Shown: positions 39,750-52,163, counted from the stretch's first letter. The stretch: DNA of 64,000 nt from Casuarina equisetifolia (GCA_028551475.1 CM052355.1:32267580-32331579), one strand, 5' to 3'. A program made the numbers and translations. The notes: generated by a model from the letters alone, not told the origin.

Positions 39750-40990
39750 GACAATACAAGGTTGAAAAAAAATCATATGTTGAGCCATGGTGAAAGACAT
39801 TAAGGCATATGATTTGAATGGCAACCATCCATACCTTACGCGTCAAGTGCATGGAAGGAAAACATTCTTCCAACAGATTTTAGGCACTAGGTGGAGCTTT
39901 CTTGCATGGAGTGACAGACGAAATGCACTATAAGACCTAACCGAGACCTCTACACGTATACACACGCATGGGTAAAGAAACGGAGTGTAGGAACAAAAAG
40001 AAATACATAATAAGTTTATATTGTCCTCAATAAGAGGTCATGTAACTACGTAGTCCCTACCAATGACCCGTTTTGAGATGGTACCCATAGCTAAAAATGA
40101 TTTGCAAACGAAGTAGAATTCAGAAATTGAAAAACTTTTAGGATTCAACGAACAACGTACCTTGAGAGAATTCCACCTCCACAGCCAACATCAACTATTC
40201 TTAGTCCTTCAGAAGGCGTGGCACTGTTACGATCCTTTCTGCGATGAGAAGGATCAGTCAGAATCAATAGATTAGGAGTGCCTAATGAGCTAAACCAAGT
40301 CACACACGCAATGAGGTAAGCACTCCAGAAATCCTGGAAATAATGTCTGAAAAATTCATTCATCCAAGTTAGAACAACAATAATCAATGGACGAAAGAGT
40401 GTAGAAAGCAGGAAAAGACAATCTAAAATGTCGACAGAGTGGAGCGAAAGAAAGCAAGTCTCGTAGGATTCATTACATGCAATGGTTTAAGCGGCCCTCC
40501 AGAATCCCCCGTAATCAAAACAATGCACCAAATGCTTCCTCACATATTTATCAATCATGCTTTATAGTTTTAATCCTGTCAATTTCCCATCTTTTCTCTT
40601 TCCAAACAGACAGTAACATGAAATCGAGATGAAAAAAAAAAAAAACAGATTATGAAAACTGAAAGGAAGAAAAATTTGAAAAGCTGACCAGGATTCGGCA
40701 ATGGACGCGAATTTTGCGAGTTCAATATCCTTCAAAGACGACGGTGGCGCACTCGAAGTTCTTCCCATTCCGGAGTCCTTCACGGCGTTATTGAGAACAT
40801 TATTAGGCGTCTTTGGCGGCGGGGGAGAAGGCGCGTCGGAGTAAGGCTTAAAGCTGAGAAGAGCTCCCGTTTCTTGTATGGCGCCGGCGAAGGGGGGGGG
40901 GGGTTGGAAATCGGCCCTTAAAAGGAGCAGACCGCTCGGAGCTTGGTAGCCATGGCTGAAATGAGCTAACTGAGAGATCGAGAGATCGAG
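39750..40990 (-). pseudogene. COQ3 pseudogene copy B (exons 1-3 and introns)
   Basis: Matches 11560-12840 of the intact COQ3 gene, introns included, so it is a DNA-level duplicate rather than a retrocopy. Exon 1 starts MATKLRAVCSF (ATG near 40953) and then meets TAA within a dozen codons. Exon 2 (about 40530-40440) has lost its acceptor AG and carries a 2-bp deletion. Exon 3 (about 40245-40158) has lost one base before its donor. Exons 4-9 are absent. It cannot give methyltransferase activity. Confidence 0.9.
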
Positions 40991-41875
40991 AGAGAGAGAA
41001 TGGAAGAGCTAACTGTTGCGTCTCTGCCGAATCCCACCAAGACTATGTCCGGTGAACTCACCCTGGGAATCTACTCTCTCATTCTTTGAAGATTTCTCCT
41101 CGTCGCGTATAAAATACTGCCGGTGCATTTCTTTCCCCAACCCATCCAGGACCTAATTTGAGTCGGCTGGGCAAGTTTCCTTTTCTTTGAAGCAAGCTTC
41201 CAAACTACAGGCCTAAGATCTAGTCGAAATATATAATAGTCGAAAATGAAATAAAATCCAAGGTCAGATCACATCCATGCAATTCTAACTGAAGAGACAC
41301 AAAAAATATATACACATTTACACAAGTGTCATAGTTACCGGAAAACTACAGGGGCATGAATTTCCAGACAATCAAGAAGTGGGCATTGGAATATCAATAA
41401 AAATAAAAGAAAAATGGAACTCTGGAATCAGGGAATGGCTAATCAACCTTCTGTTTAAAAAAAGGAAAAAGAAACAAAGCCAATTTTGATGAGAAGAGAG
41501 ACCTTTGGGATTCAGGTGCCAAGAATGTTGCCGATGGCTTACTTCTTGAGTAAAGTTGTCCTCTTTGCATTAGGGGTTGAGCCTAAAAGGAGTAAAAAGC
41601 CTCCGAAAATAGGAGCATGTAGAGCATTTGGACCCTACTAGGTAATTCATGCAAACTCCCAAATTTTGAAGCTAACCAAATTTTTTGGTATTTCTTTTAT
41701 GGAATTATTTAAAAGGGGAGGCGCTCTAAGATTCTATATTTACATTCACTTTTATTTTTATTTTCAATCATTCCTTATTATAGAAGCAATGCATGAACGA
41801 ATGAATCAACGTGGCAAAGATAGATAACTTTGATGCTTTTGTAGGAAGTTATTCCAACGTAAATCAGCCATAATT
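40991..41875. other. Extra DNA in block 3 between COQ3 copy and its flank
   Basis: In COQ3's own locus, sequence matching 40990 and 41880 is almost adjacent (12840 and 12860), so this roughly 0.87-kb stretch is an insertion specific to block 3, or was lost elsewhere. AT-rich in its second half; no terminal repeats or coding that I recognise. Confidence 0.6.
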
Positions 41876-41879
41876 GCAC

Positions 41880-43120
41880 TGCCTATGGGGGGCCGCACCC
41901 GTCGTGTGGCCAAGCCCGTTAATAATCGGTTCTCGGGAACCCACATGGTAAGAAACTGAACCAAAAACAACGTGGGGCTTCCATGCTAGCTCCCAGTCTA
42001 GGCCATTTAATCTCTGAAGACGGGTAATGACTGATTCTTTTCTTCCATATTCCTGGACCAAGCAACAAAACTAATCGGTGCAATGGCTGGATAGTGGCCC
42101 GAACTGCTGGATTATACGTACCAGGAATCTCCGGAGGAATAGGCTGCGATGGAATCCTCTATCGTCGCGGATCTTGTCCGTGACAATCTTGTAAGAAAAA
42201 GTACTTAAATGGGAAAATAGCAGAGAAGATCTTGCGGGCCCTGACTGGTTTTACCTTATCATAGCTGCTAGGTGGAACCGCCCTACGATACTACGGTTCC
42301 CAAATACACCCATCCTAGTGTTCCTTGTTTCTTGTGTAAACCAAATCTCTTCTCCCTCCACGCTACCCCCAACAACTCACCGTCCAGAATCTGAACATAT
42401 CGGGTCGAAGAAACCAAGCTAGCCTTATGTAGGTATTGGTTAAGTGGGTGTTTCTAGTTCGAGTACATGGTTATTCAATTCGTTTATTGGAGATCATGGG
42501 TGATTTTTGTAGATGATCGGTTATGGCCATGAACTATTGAAGCTTAGATGTATTTCTTTCACTGTTTAATGCTTTGTTCTGAGAAGAGTAGACAAATTTT
42601 AAGCCATTATTATATAGGCTTTATGTTATCATGAAACTTCTGTCACTGCTGGCTCAAGATGATATGCGACAATTTCTATCAAAGGGTTAATAAGTCTGTA
42701 TAAATAAAAACAGAAGAAACGTTTTGAATGGAACCATAAGCAAACCTGTTCTGAACGCTAGCCAGCTCGGTAAAATATGTCAGTGGAAGAATAACAAAAG
42801 TTTTTCTATTGGGTGGGAAGAGAAGGGAAATGGAGGAGTTCCATTTTTGTTCTTTTGTTCTCTTAGGCCTATCACAATCTCTTTCTTGAGAAGAAAGCAA
42901 GCCTACCATGAACGCCAGTTAGCTCAATCTGTAAAATCTGTCACTGGAAGAGGAATAAGAAAAGATCTTTTATTGGGTGTGAAGAGAAGGGAAACGGATT
43001 TAACTATTTTTGTGTTTAGATTCTTCTTGGCCTGTAAGTTTAGGCAGGACCCAAATCCTACTATCATTTCTTTTTTCCTTCTGCCTACAAACCCAAACTC
43101 CCCAAGGATAAAGGTGTAAT
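41880..43120. repeat. COQ3 upstream flank and noncoding module (copy B)
   Basis: ggccaagcccgttaa (41905) matches the COQ3 flank; agctcccagtctaggccatt (41989) to ttaatgctttgttctgagaa (42567) matches the module at 29.37-29.95 kb. A-box-like tagctcaatctg lies at 42920-42931. A short internal duplication places gaagagaagggaaat-type words both near 42820 and 42985. Confidence 0.8.
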
Positions 43121-43149
43121 GTTTGCCTTCTTCTCTATATAGAACCAGA

Positions 43150-43271
43150 GTTATTTTACGTATGTGGAAAACGGAGTTTGTTAAAAGATCAACTCTTTCA
43201 AGATTACTTATACTGCATAACCAGCTCGGTATCATGGAAAATTTGTTGTCACCAAGATTTAAATTTCTCAA
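43150..43271 (-). pseudogene. LRR remnant (copy in block 3)
   Basis: Minus-strand MRNLNLGDNKFSMIPSWLCS then ISNLERVDLL is a clean piece of about one and a half plant LRRs of the Cf/EIX2 class, aligned with the region around 45740-45840 of the RLP. It lies 3' of the RLP stop and is cut off on both sides. Confidence 0.75.
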
Positions 43272-43511
43272 GCTAGAGATGTGGTGGAAAACAACTCATT
43301 TTGATAATTCCCTCCCATATATTGTTTATTAGTTACTGCTTCTGTGAGAAAGGATTTTGGAACTAATTGGAAATTCATTTATGCAACTTACATAAACAAG
43401 AAAAAGTTACAACAAAATACGATAGCATTAATGTATAGAATGAAAGCAAGCCTTTTTTATTCTTCAAACCACAAAACACAAAACACATGCCCTCTTCCTA
43501 CTTGTATGCTT

Positions 43512-46444
43512 TTAGACACCACCAAAGAGTTGATACTTCACATCATCCCAAAACTTATAGTAAGCATATCTCCAAGCCTTGTTGAACGCTAATGGACCCA
43601 ATACAGCCCAAAAACCCACCACAAATCCAACCGGTGTGCCCATATACAACCACCTCTTGTCCATCCAACCTCCATCATTGGCACTTCGTACTAGCTTTGG
43701 GGATGTGTTATCTCCAGGACAGTTAGCCGTAAGTGGAGGCCCACAGAGGTTCTGATTGCCAGTGAAATCAAAAGGACTTAAGCTTTGTAATTGAGTGCTG
43801 GTCGGGATTTTACCTGATAAGTCATTGTGTGACAAGTTCAAATTATTCAAAAATGTTAAACTTGCCACACCTTGTGGTATTACTCCTGTGAGTTGATTCA
43901 TTGATAAATCTAGAGTCTCCAACTGTTTCATAGCGCTAATCTTCTCTGGAATCTTTGCATGGAGGTGATTGTTTGAGAGATTCAAGTATCGTAACCAACA
44001 AAGATTTGTGAGCTCCTCAGGAATCTTTCCAGTTAAGCTATTACTTGACAAGTCCATGGATGTGACTAAGCTAAGTATATTACTATTGTACTCATACTTT
44101 TCCCCCTTGGTTATTAAGAATGCTCTTTCATTGACTTCAGAATCTATTTTCATAAGAATTCCTTTTTCATCTAAGAGATACATCATTTCACCAACAAGAT
44201 CCTCCTTTTCAAGAAATTCCTCCCTCGTGCCTAAAAAATCACCAAAGCAACTTGGAATACGTCCGGAGAAGTTGTTTTGCGAAAGGTCCAATATTCGGAG
44301 ATTCAAAGCAAGGTCACAAAGGTCCCTAGGAATACTACCATTGAACTTGTTGGAGCGAAGCACAAGACATTCAAGACGAGGCAACTCATCATCCAACTTG
44401 ATGGATAGGTTGCCAGATAAATTATTTTCACTTAGATCTAATGTCATCAAATATGTAAAATTTTGTAGGGACCCTGGTAAATCTCCAAACAAATTATTTT
44501 TGAACAAAGATAGCTTATAAAGTGAAGACAAAGTACCTAGGGAGTTTGGTATATTTCCCATCAAGTTATTGTCCCCCAAGTATAATATTTCTAAGTAGGA
44601 ATAGTTCATCCAACAATCAGGAAGCTCTCCATATAACAAATTTCCTGATAAATTAAGAATCTCCATTTCACTCATTATGTCCCTTCCTTCACAAAATATG
44701 GGAGAAAGAGACCCATGGAATGAATTATTAGAAAGGTCTAAAACTTTGATAGTTGGAGAGAATTGGGGTAGCGGACCAGAGAAGTTGTTTGAACTAAGGA
44801 TGATTTCTTCTCCATAAGATAAACTTGGAATATTGCCATGGATTTGATTTCGAGAAAGCTGTAGATGATAAATCTGGGAACAATAGCTCCAAAACGAAGA
44901 AGGGATAATATCAAAAATTCTTGAATTTGATAAATCTAGAGTTTGAAGATCCTTTTGTGATTGGATCCATCTAGGAAACTGTGGACCCACTTGCATTGAT
45001 CCCATCCATAAATTTTGAAGTTGAAAAGGAGGAATCCAATCAGATTGTATGGTCAACTTTAACTGGTTTGAAGAAAGAAAAATTGTTACTAGTCTTGTTA
45101 GGTTGCAAAAATGCAACTCAGAAACAGAGCCCTCCAATTCATTGTTAGTGATGTATAACCTTTCAAGATTCCAAAGATTTCCAAGACTTGTAGGAATTGC
45201 TCCATTCAACTCATTGTGGGACACATCTAATATCCTTAATGCTAATAATTTTCCAATAGATGTAGGAATTGCTCCATTTAACTGATTTAAGGACACATCC
45301 AATGTCCCTAATAATGACAAGTTCCCAATAGATGTAGGAATTTTTCCAATCAACTTATTGCAAGCCATATCCAATACTCTCAATGATGACAATTTACTAA
45401 TAGACATGGGAATAAGGCCAGAAAATGAGTTAAAGGATAGACCAAGGATAGAAAGTTTTTGAAGTTTCCCCAACTGATTAGGTAAAGCACCTGAAAGAGA
45501 ATTGTGACTTAAATCTAAATGCACCAAATTTTTCACAACACATGTAGAGGAATTTCCTAGTAATTCATACAATTCTCCTTCTAAATTGTTGTATGAAAAA
45601 TCTAAATACATGATATTGTACATATCCCCTAAGGAAATTGGAAATTTTCCTTCGACTTGATTCACTGACAAATCAAGGTGCTTTAGATGAGAAAGGCAAC
45701 CAATATCACTAGGAAGTACATGTGCAATATTGTTACTTGAAAGATCAAGTCTTTCAAGATTAGTTATATTGCATAACCAATCAGGTATTATGGTAAAATC
45801 ATTTCTTGCTAGATGTAGATTTCTCAAAGAAGGGATGGAAAAAGCACCTTGAACTGAAATAGAAGTGGAACTCAAATCAAGTGTGACTAAGGATCCAAAT
45901 GTGATTTGAAAAAAGTGAGATACCCTACTAAGATCAATCCAACTCATGTCTAAGACTTCTAATAATGACATATTAGATAACCATTTAAGATTATCAGCCC
46001 TTATACCAAAACCTACTTGAGATAAATTGAGATATTTCAAATTTTGAAGAGAACCTAAAAAACTTGGAATATGATTATTTTCAAACTCATTAAAACTTAG
46101 ATCTAAATACTGAAGATGATTTAATTTCTTGAGAGAATCATTTATAAATCCACTTAAGTATGACAATTGACCATTAGTGAATGGATTTGTGAGGTTTAGT
46201 TTGATAACATGTCCAGTTAGGTTATCACAACCAATTCCTCCCATGTACAACATTCATCACCAGTCCAAGATGAAAGCTGATCAAAAGGATCCTTAACATA
46301 TTCTTTGAAGTTTAAGAGGGCTTCTTTTTCTTTTTCTACACAAAGGACATCTAGACTCGCATGACAATTGACATATAAAGTAATTGAAAGGAAAACATAC
46401 CAATGAAAAAGTACGACCAAAACAATGGCCTTCCTATCCATCAC
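43512..46444 (-). pseudogene. LRR receptor-like protein (EIX2/Cf type), nearly intact, one frameshift
   Basis: Cell-surface receptor-like protein without kinase. From ATG 46444: signal peptide (VLVVLFHWYVFLSITLYVNC), LRRNT CVEKEKEALLNFKEYVKDP and the cap SSWTGDECCTWE. At about 46238 one base is missing relative to the paralogue at 33.0 kb, so the frame shifts; the other frame then stays open for over 900 codons: GIGCDNLTGHVIKLNL, some two dozen LRRs with LxxLxLxxNxLxGxIP pattern, an island region with ERAFLITKGEKYEYNS, final LRRs, LSPFDFTGNQNLCGPPL, membrane span GTPVGFVVGFWAVLGPLAF and cytoplasmic tail ending YQLFGGV. Starting inside at 46253 would lose the signal peptide and half the cap. 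Single-exon structure and ~975 codons are normal for the family. Either a recent pseudogene, an allele, or a base-calling error. Confidence 0.9.
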
Positions 46445-46636
46445 CCCTCCAATGATACAAGCAGAAATGTTACCGTCCTACTGCCATTGTGCTAAAAAAC
46501 CAGGTCTGATAGGTGTTTTGCAAGGTTTCACTTTTAGGATCGAAACAAGAAGCTGTGTAACTTTTTATTTTCTAAGGGACACAATGGAAAACTCAATATA
46601 ACACAAATGAGTTGCATCACAAACTTAGGCAGCAAC

Positions 46637-46646
46637 CTATATATAG
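46637..46646 (-). promoter_or_regulatory. TATA box of the 43.5-46.4 kb RLP
   Basis: ctatatatag lies about 190 bp upstream of the ATG at 46444. The surrounding promoter (acacaaatgagttgcatca, aggcagcaacctatatatag) is conserved with the paralogue promoter at 33310-33360, supporting function before damage. Confidence 0.65.
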
Positions 46647-46679
46647 GAGACTATAAGTGAGGAATATGAAACTGGGTAT

Positions 46680-47280
46680 CAAGACATTAATTTCTTTTCT
46701 GTTCTTTTCCGGCCTTTGGCATTTCTTTTCAACCGTTCACATGTGCTTTCTACTATGAAAAGATTTGCGCTTGTAGAGAAAACATGATCAACCGGTCCCA
46801 TGGTTTGTCCAAAGGCCAGAAAAGCATGCCGAATTGTATTAAAATTGATGGCGACTCTGGAAGCTGGAGCAAGTTAAATACCGTGTCCCGCACTTAGCTC
46901 GCAAGACTGATACAAAATTTGTGGGGACTCCGTGGAAGGGATGGAGTGTTTGTAAGAGCTCTGAAAAATATACCCAGTCTTAGTACTAAAGCTATCTATT
47001 TGTTTAGAAAAGGCCATAGATGACCTGTCCCGCAGTTTGGTCCAAAGACAGAAACCCGTCGTCATCCCCCTATGTACTACAAAATTATGGTGAATTGATG
47101 GCCTAAGGCCGAAAACGAAAACTATAGCAATGGGCCCCTCACCAAGGCGCAGCGTGCCAAGTACGTAAAACTTTAGATGCCCTATCACACGCTTTGAAAT
47201 ATGGACTTCCTTTTCCATGAGCTTCTCGGAAGTGCTCGGCAGGAGATTTTTCACGACTCTGCAACCAGAATAAATTAAGG
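46680..47280. repeat. RLP-upstream module and flank repeat (copy at 46.7 kb)
   Basis: 46730-46900 is the recurrent module (aaccgttcacatg, caaccggtcccatggttt), and 46990-47275 matches 34370-34615 (gggcccctcaccaagg, gagcttctcggaagtgctcg). It lies directly upstream of the best RLP. A short antisense frame at 46874-47254 shows no family resemblance. Confidence 0.75.
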
Positions 47281-47379
47281 AATTTTAAGTCCCTCTTTAA
47301 CAACGACACTTGACATTTTGTGTGAATGTGTACGAATTGTGTTAAAAGTCTTCTATAAAAGACAAATATATGGCCAAGT

Positions 47380-48130
47380 GTGATGGAATATTATTATTTG
47401 AAGATTAAGTCTTTCAAGATTAGCTTTATTACATCACTAATTAGGCATTCTTTTGAAGTTATCTTCATCTAGATAAAGATTTCTCATAGTAGGGATATGA
47501 AAACATCTTGAATTGAAATAAGTATGGAATGGATCTTAAATCAAGCATAACAAGGGATTAGAAATGACAAAACCAATCAAATGTTCAATATGAATATGGT
47601 TTTTTGAAAGACCAAGATTGTAATAAATGAAAAGTTAATGTATGGGATATAGATAGGATGATCACCAATATCTAGTTGATTTGTGAACAAACATAATTCT
47701 AATAGGAAATGAAATCTTCAAACAACAAACTTAGATGTTTTAAATCTAAAAAGGAAAACCAATAAAACTTGGAATATTAATGTCTTAAGGTCATTTGAAC
47801 TTAGATCTAAAATTTAAAGGCAATGCAATTACAACAAGTTTTATTTATAAATTCACATTATTTTAATATAAAAATTTTTGATGAATAATAACAATATAGA
47901 CTTCTCAAATTTAGCTAAACAATATCATGGTAGCCAATTTGAAGAATCGTTGACATATTGTTGAAGGTCAAGAGAGCTTCTATTTCTATGTTTTTGCAAA
48001 CTACGTGGGAATTTGGTTGACAGTTGATAAATAATGTACTTGCCTAGAAAAAAGCACAAAGGAAATAAAGGACTATTGAAACATTTTTATTCTTATCCAA
48101 AATCCTTTCCATGTTACAATGGAAAATTTA
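47380..48130 (-). pseudogene. Decayed 5' half of a receptor-like protein gene
   Basis: Layout as at 34650-35400: LRR traces (47400-47640) then LRRNT traces (47940-48060, ttgttgaaggtcaagagagc). Aligned almost throughout with 34660-35400, so both are parts of the same duplicated flank behind the two larger RLPs. Confidence 0.75.
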
Positions 48131-50215
48131 TTTATTTTCTACCCTCTCAAAGACAACTAAGGAAATACTACACAAATGAGTTATGCTTTAGTATGAAATT
48201 GTAGCTCACATAAATGTGTGCAACATGAGGTGACCTATCAATATATTTTTTTTTAATACATATGCACCTAAACTCATACATCTAAGTATTAACTTGAAAT
48301 TTAGAGGTCTTAAACAATATATGCTCCCAACTAAGTGCTATCTATCCAAGTCAAGTGCTTATTGATTGACCAACCAAAATGTCTCTTTCTTTTCACCCTT
48401 TTTTGTTATTATTTTTTAGTTGCCTTTAGCGTTTGTTTTCAAACACTCACACATTTTTTTATAGTTGATCTAAAAGATGAGAAAGTGGAGCATTTGCCCC
48501 TTTTTTTTTTTTTTTTGGTTAGAATCCCTATCATTGATATTGATATTACAGGAAAAATAAAGACTCAAAACTTGTGCAAAAAACTACATAAGGTAGGGCT
48601 ATGAACCTAACCCCTCAATATTTTTGAGTGGAGCATTGGCTCAAAAAAAAAGAAAGAAAGAACGAAAAATCCATAAACGACACCTCCCACATTTTGATTC
48701 AAAGACCGAAGCCGACCATTCCTCTTTATACTAAAAATTGATGGTGCTTAATAACCTAACGGGTAGATAGAGTCATGAGCAATGGCCCCCCTCTAGTGGA
48801 TTAGATGCCCACTCCTACTCTTCGATTTTGAGCCGAGATCAACCATGGACTTACGTATTACCTTCTCATAGGTGTTCAAGACGAATTGTTTATGGTCAAT
48901 TACAAAACAATACAAATAAAGGAACCCTTGAAAAAAGAGCTTCGTGGAGATTGTGAAATGAGTATAGATAGCCCTTCCAATGACCTAAAGGAAAAACTCT
49001 ATATTTTTGGTTTCCTAAGTGATGCAATAAAGAATTAGTATTACAAAAACGTGACATACTAAGAGCATTTATTCCTCGTCCTATTCTTGACCCCAGGACA
49101 GAAATCAATTAATCCCTTTTGCACTTAGAATTGACAATGGCGTCATTGCCTATTGCACAAACACTTTCCTTGGTTGTGGACTTTTCTTAGATTAAAAGTC
49201 GTGGAGGATCAAGAGAATTAGATGCCTTGTGCCATTATATGGTCTAAAGTTCTAAACTAACTATCCCATTTCCGTACGTTAGATTGAGGGTGACTTGAGA
49301 GCCTAGGCCACACACGGATTCGAGGCCAATGGCCCCCCCTAAATAGCACTTTGTATAGAAATTATAATGAAGGAATCATCTAAGGCTTAAGACAAAGTCC
49401 AATCCTCCCTACACGGCATAGTCGTGCAAGACTAGTGCATTCATGCCCCGTCCCGCAGTTTCATCCGAAGACTCAAATCAACAACCCTTTCGTATAGAAA
49501 TTATGGTGAAGGAATCGTCTAAGGCTTAAGACAAAGTCCAACCCTCCTTACACGGCGTAGTCGTGCAAGACTAAGCGGATTCATTCCCCGTCGCACTTTC
49601 ATCCGAAGACTCAAATCAAGGACCCCTTCGTATAGAAGATTTGATTTGATTTAGTGGCCTCCCCAAGAAGCATTGTGGCTGTTACGTCGTTTGTCATTGT
49701 GGAAGATGAAGAGCTCTCCACCATTCACATGCTCTTTTTGATATGACTATGGACAGCATAGCCTTCAAGATAAGCTTCTCAAAAGTACTTTCTTTCGAGC
49801 GATTTAAAGAGCCCTGGTGTTGTCCTTTGAACCTTACTATATGGTTAAATTGTCCAAAACAAATAACCACACATGGGTGTGCCCAAAAAAAAAAAAAAGG
49901 AAAAGAAAACCAAACCAACTCCCCACGTAATCTACTATGATAAACAAAATGAAAAAGTGATTATAAAAAGCTCAAAGATATAACTCAAAAGTTAAAGGCT
50001 CTTTTGTTCATTTCTACTTTACCAAGAATCTTATTTTTTGGGAAGGAGTTTCATTTTACATACACTTTCTTGCACACTTGGCATTATTGTGCTCAAAGTC
50101 ATACAAGTGAGTGAACTCAGTTTGATACCATTTAAAAAAGTCCAAAGATCTAGCATAAAAACTAACTCAAAGGTGGAAAATAAGGAATGTAATTAGACCA
50201 TGCAATCAAGTTCAA
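48131..50215. other. Spacer of RLP-flank repeats, no intact gene
   Basis: 48660-48870 repeats the gaccgaagccgacc and gagtcatgagcaatgg words seen at 35860 and 50860. A T run lies at 48500-48518. Open frames such as 48335-48604 and 48896-49108 are short and without family resemblance. A tandem repeat lies at 49353-49630. Confidence 0.55.
49353..49630. repeat. Two tandem 138-139 bp units
   Basis: gtatagaa(attat) recurs at 49353, 49492 and 49630, and the units share ggcttaagacaaagtccaa, tagtcgtgcaagacta and tttcatccgaagactcaaat. They contain the same gaagactcaaatca motif found in the RLP-upstream modules. Confidence 0.85.
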
Positions 50216-50219
50216 GGGG

Positions 50220-50640
50220 TTTGAAAAGGCTAAAAGTGTCTTCTATCTTGTGAGGTTGGAAAGATGCATTATGAAATAAAGCCCTAGTGCCTCATTAGAT
50301 ATGTCTAAGTCTTCAAGATTCAAAAGTGTAGCAAAGCTTGCTAGAAGTGTTCCATTTAACTGATTGTGGGACGTATATTGTACCCTTAACAAGCACAACT
50401 CATCAACAGAAGGGGGAATTGGACCTAAAATAGAGTTACGTTCTAGTTGATTAGGCAAAGTACTTACCTTTCGAGGACTATCACTCAAATCTAAAAGCTC
50501 TAACTTTTCACATTGCATGTCAAAGAATTCCAAAAAAATTCGTTTAATCGTCCATGAAGTTTACAAGGAGATTTCAAGATTAATTATATTGCATAATGTT
50601 TAGGTGTTATAAAAAAAAGGCATCTATGCAATAAAAGAAT
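50220..50640 (-). pseudogene. LRR remnant of a receptor-like protein
   Basis: On the minus strand, codons such as LELLDLSDSPRKVSTLPNQL, SILGPIPPSVDELCLLRV and LNLEDLDISNEAL are degraded LRRs matching the middle of the 43.5-kb RLP (its NQLGKLQKLSIL and NGAIPTSLGNLWNLERLYI). The N- and C-terminal parts are missing and insertions and deletions interrupt the repeats. Confidence 0.8.
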
Positions 50641-51181
50641 ATTGAAACATTTGTCTTCCTATTCAAAATCATCACCCTATCACAATGGAAAATTTGTTTT
50701 TTATTTTACTCTCTCAAAAAGAGAACAAGGAAAATTTGTTTTTCTTTTGTCAGTCAACATATAAAAGATGAGAAAACGGAGCACTTGCTTTTGACATAAA
50801 CCTATTGGCTTGACAAAAAAAGCATTAGATAATGTTGCTTAATATCCTAACTGGTAGATAAGAGTCATGAGCAACAAGCCCCCTCTAACTGAAGCTTAAA
50901 TGCCCCGTCCCGCGCTTTGGTCCATGTACAGAGATCAACCATGGACTTCCATCTTACCTTCTCATAGACATTCAAGATGAATCGTTTGTTTTCAATTACA
51001 TAGCTGAAACAAATTAAGGACCCCTTGATGAAAGAGCTTCACAGGAGTTGTGAGAATAAAAGAGTTCTTATTCAAGAAAGGGAGGTGGCAATGAGTTAAC
51101 CGAAAACCTAGTAGGGCTGATATCATGCAGAACCTTCTTATCCAATATCGCCTTGTTTATGAGAATCGAAACAATTGATAA

Positions 51182-51595
51182 ATGAATTTTATCTCTAAGA
51201 ATCATCCATCTATGCACATAACCCAAATTGGTTCGGAATCTCATTATTGTGCAGCTTGTCACTTACCAACAGTGAACAACCAAAACGTAGATAGCAACTC
51301 CACTACACAAAATAGTGAAAACATGATAACCATCGTTTGCCCTAGAGGTTGTATGAGTAATGTACGTTTACCATTAGAAGCCAAAATTGCACGTGTACGA
51401 ACTGCATATCATTGTCCACATATTTTGTCCAAAGATTCTTATACTGGTTCATGGCATATCGAGCCAAGGTTTCATGTTGCCATTGTAATGGATGACTGCA
51501 GCATTATTGATCTCGTCCACGCTACAGCTGGGATTGTAGTCAAGCCTGGCATGTCCCACGATTTGTCCAATGACTTAATTGCAGGTAGAAGGTAA
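51182..51595 (+). CDS. Orphan ORF, 137 codons, unknown
   Basis: The longest frame in this region without homology to its neighbours. It encodes a Cys/His-containing protein with HYCAACH near residue 22, ITIVCPRGCMSNVRLP near 50, YHCPHILSK near 77, and a C-terminal half SWHIEPRFHVAIVMDDCSII. I recognise no family; no signal peptide or membrane segment is evident. It sits just before the broken COQ3 copy C and is not repeated elsewhere in the window. It may be an exon of a lost gene, a transposon remnant, or a chance frame. A shorter minus-strand frame overlaps its start (51068-51262). Confidence 0.25.
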   Translation: MNFISKNHPSMHITQIGSESHYCAACHLPTVNNQNVDSNSTTQNSENMITIVCPRGCMSNVRLPLEAKIARVRTAYHCPHILSKDSYTGSWHIEPRFHVAIVMDDCSIIDLVHATAGIVVKPGMSHDLSNDLIAGRR

Positions 51596-51634
51596 TCAGG
51601 CCGGGTGGAATAGTACCCAACTTCCATAAGGTGC

Positions 51635-52125
51635 GTTCTTTTATAAGCGAAAGAGACGCTAAAAGATGATGAACAAGCAATATTAAGCTGCAAACAAGTG
51701 AGAGAACCATACCCAATGGAGGAGGTACTCGGCTGCAACAATCGCAGTATAATATGCTCTCATGGAGTGGTTAATTGTTGATACCACAGTAGCTCCATCA
51801 AGAATAATTAATACTGCCAGAGACTTGCAGAATTTAGCAGGATCTGTGACATGCTCAATGACCTTAAGTAAGAATCAAATCACAAAGAAATTAGATACAG
51901 GTTGAATATAGTCAAAATGCAATTTCGAAATGCATTGGATGCAAGTTCAAAAGAATAGCCTAAATAGTCTCTGGGGAAACAAGTACGAAAAAATCCATAA
52001 TTAAATAACCAAGATTTTAGGAATTCAAGTAAACCTTTGATTATATTTCCAAAATCATCAAAAAATTTACTCCTCGCCCAATATCTTTTCATGAAAATCC
52101 ACGTTTAGATTATGTGATTATGTGA

Positions 52126-52163
<38 letters not shown>

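Noticed and set aside
43969-44520. 183-codon plus-strand frame
   Set aside because: Antisense shadow of the RLP LRRs, a common effect of the repeated LRR codons.
49353-49630. Possible CRISPR-like direct repeat
   Set aside because: Only two long adjacent units without spacers, in a plant nuclear context; it is an ordinary tandem duplication.
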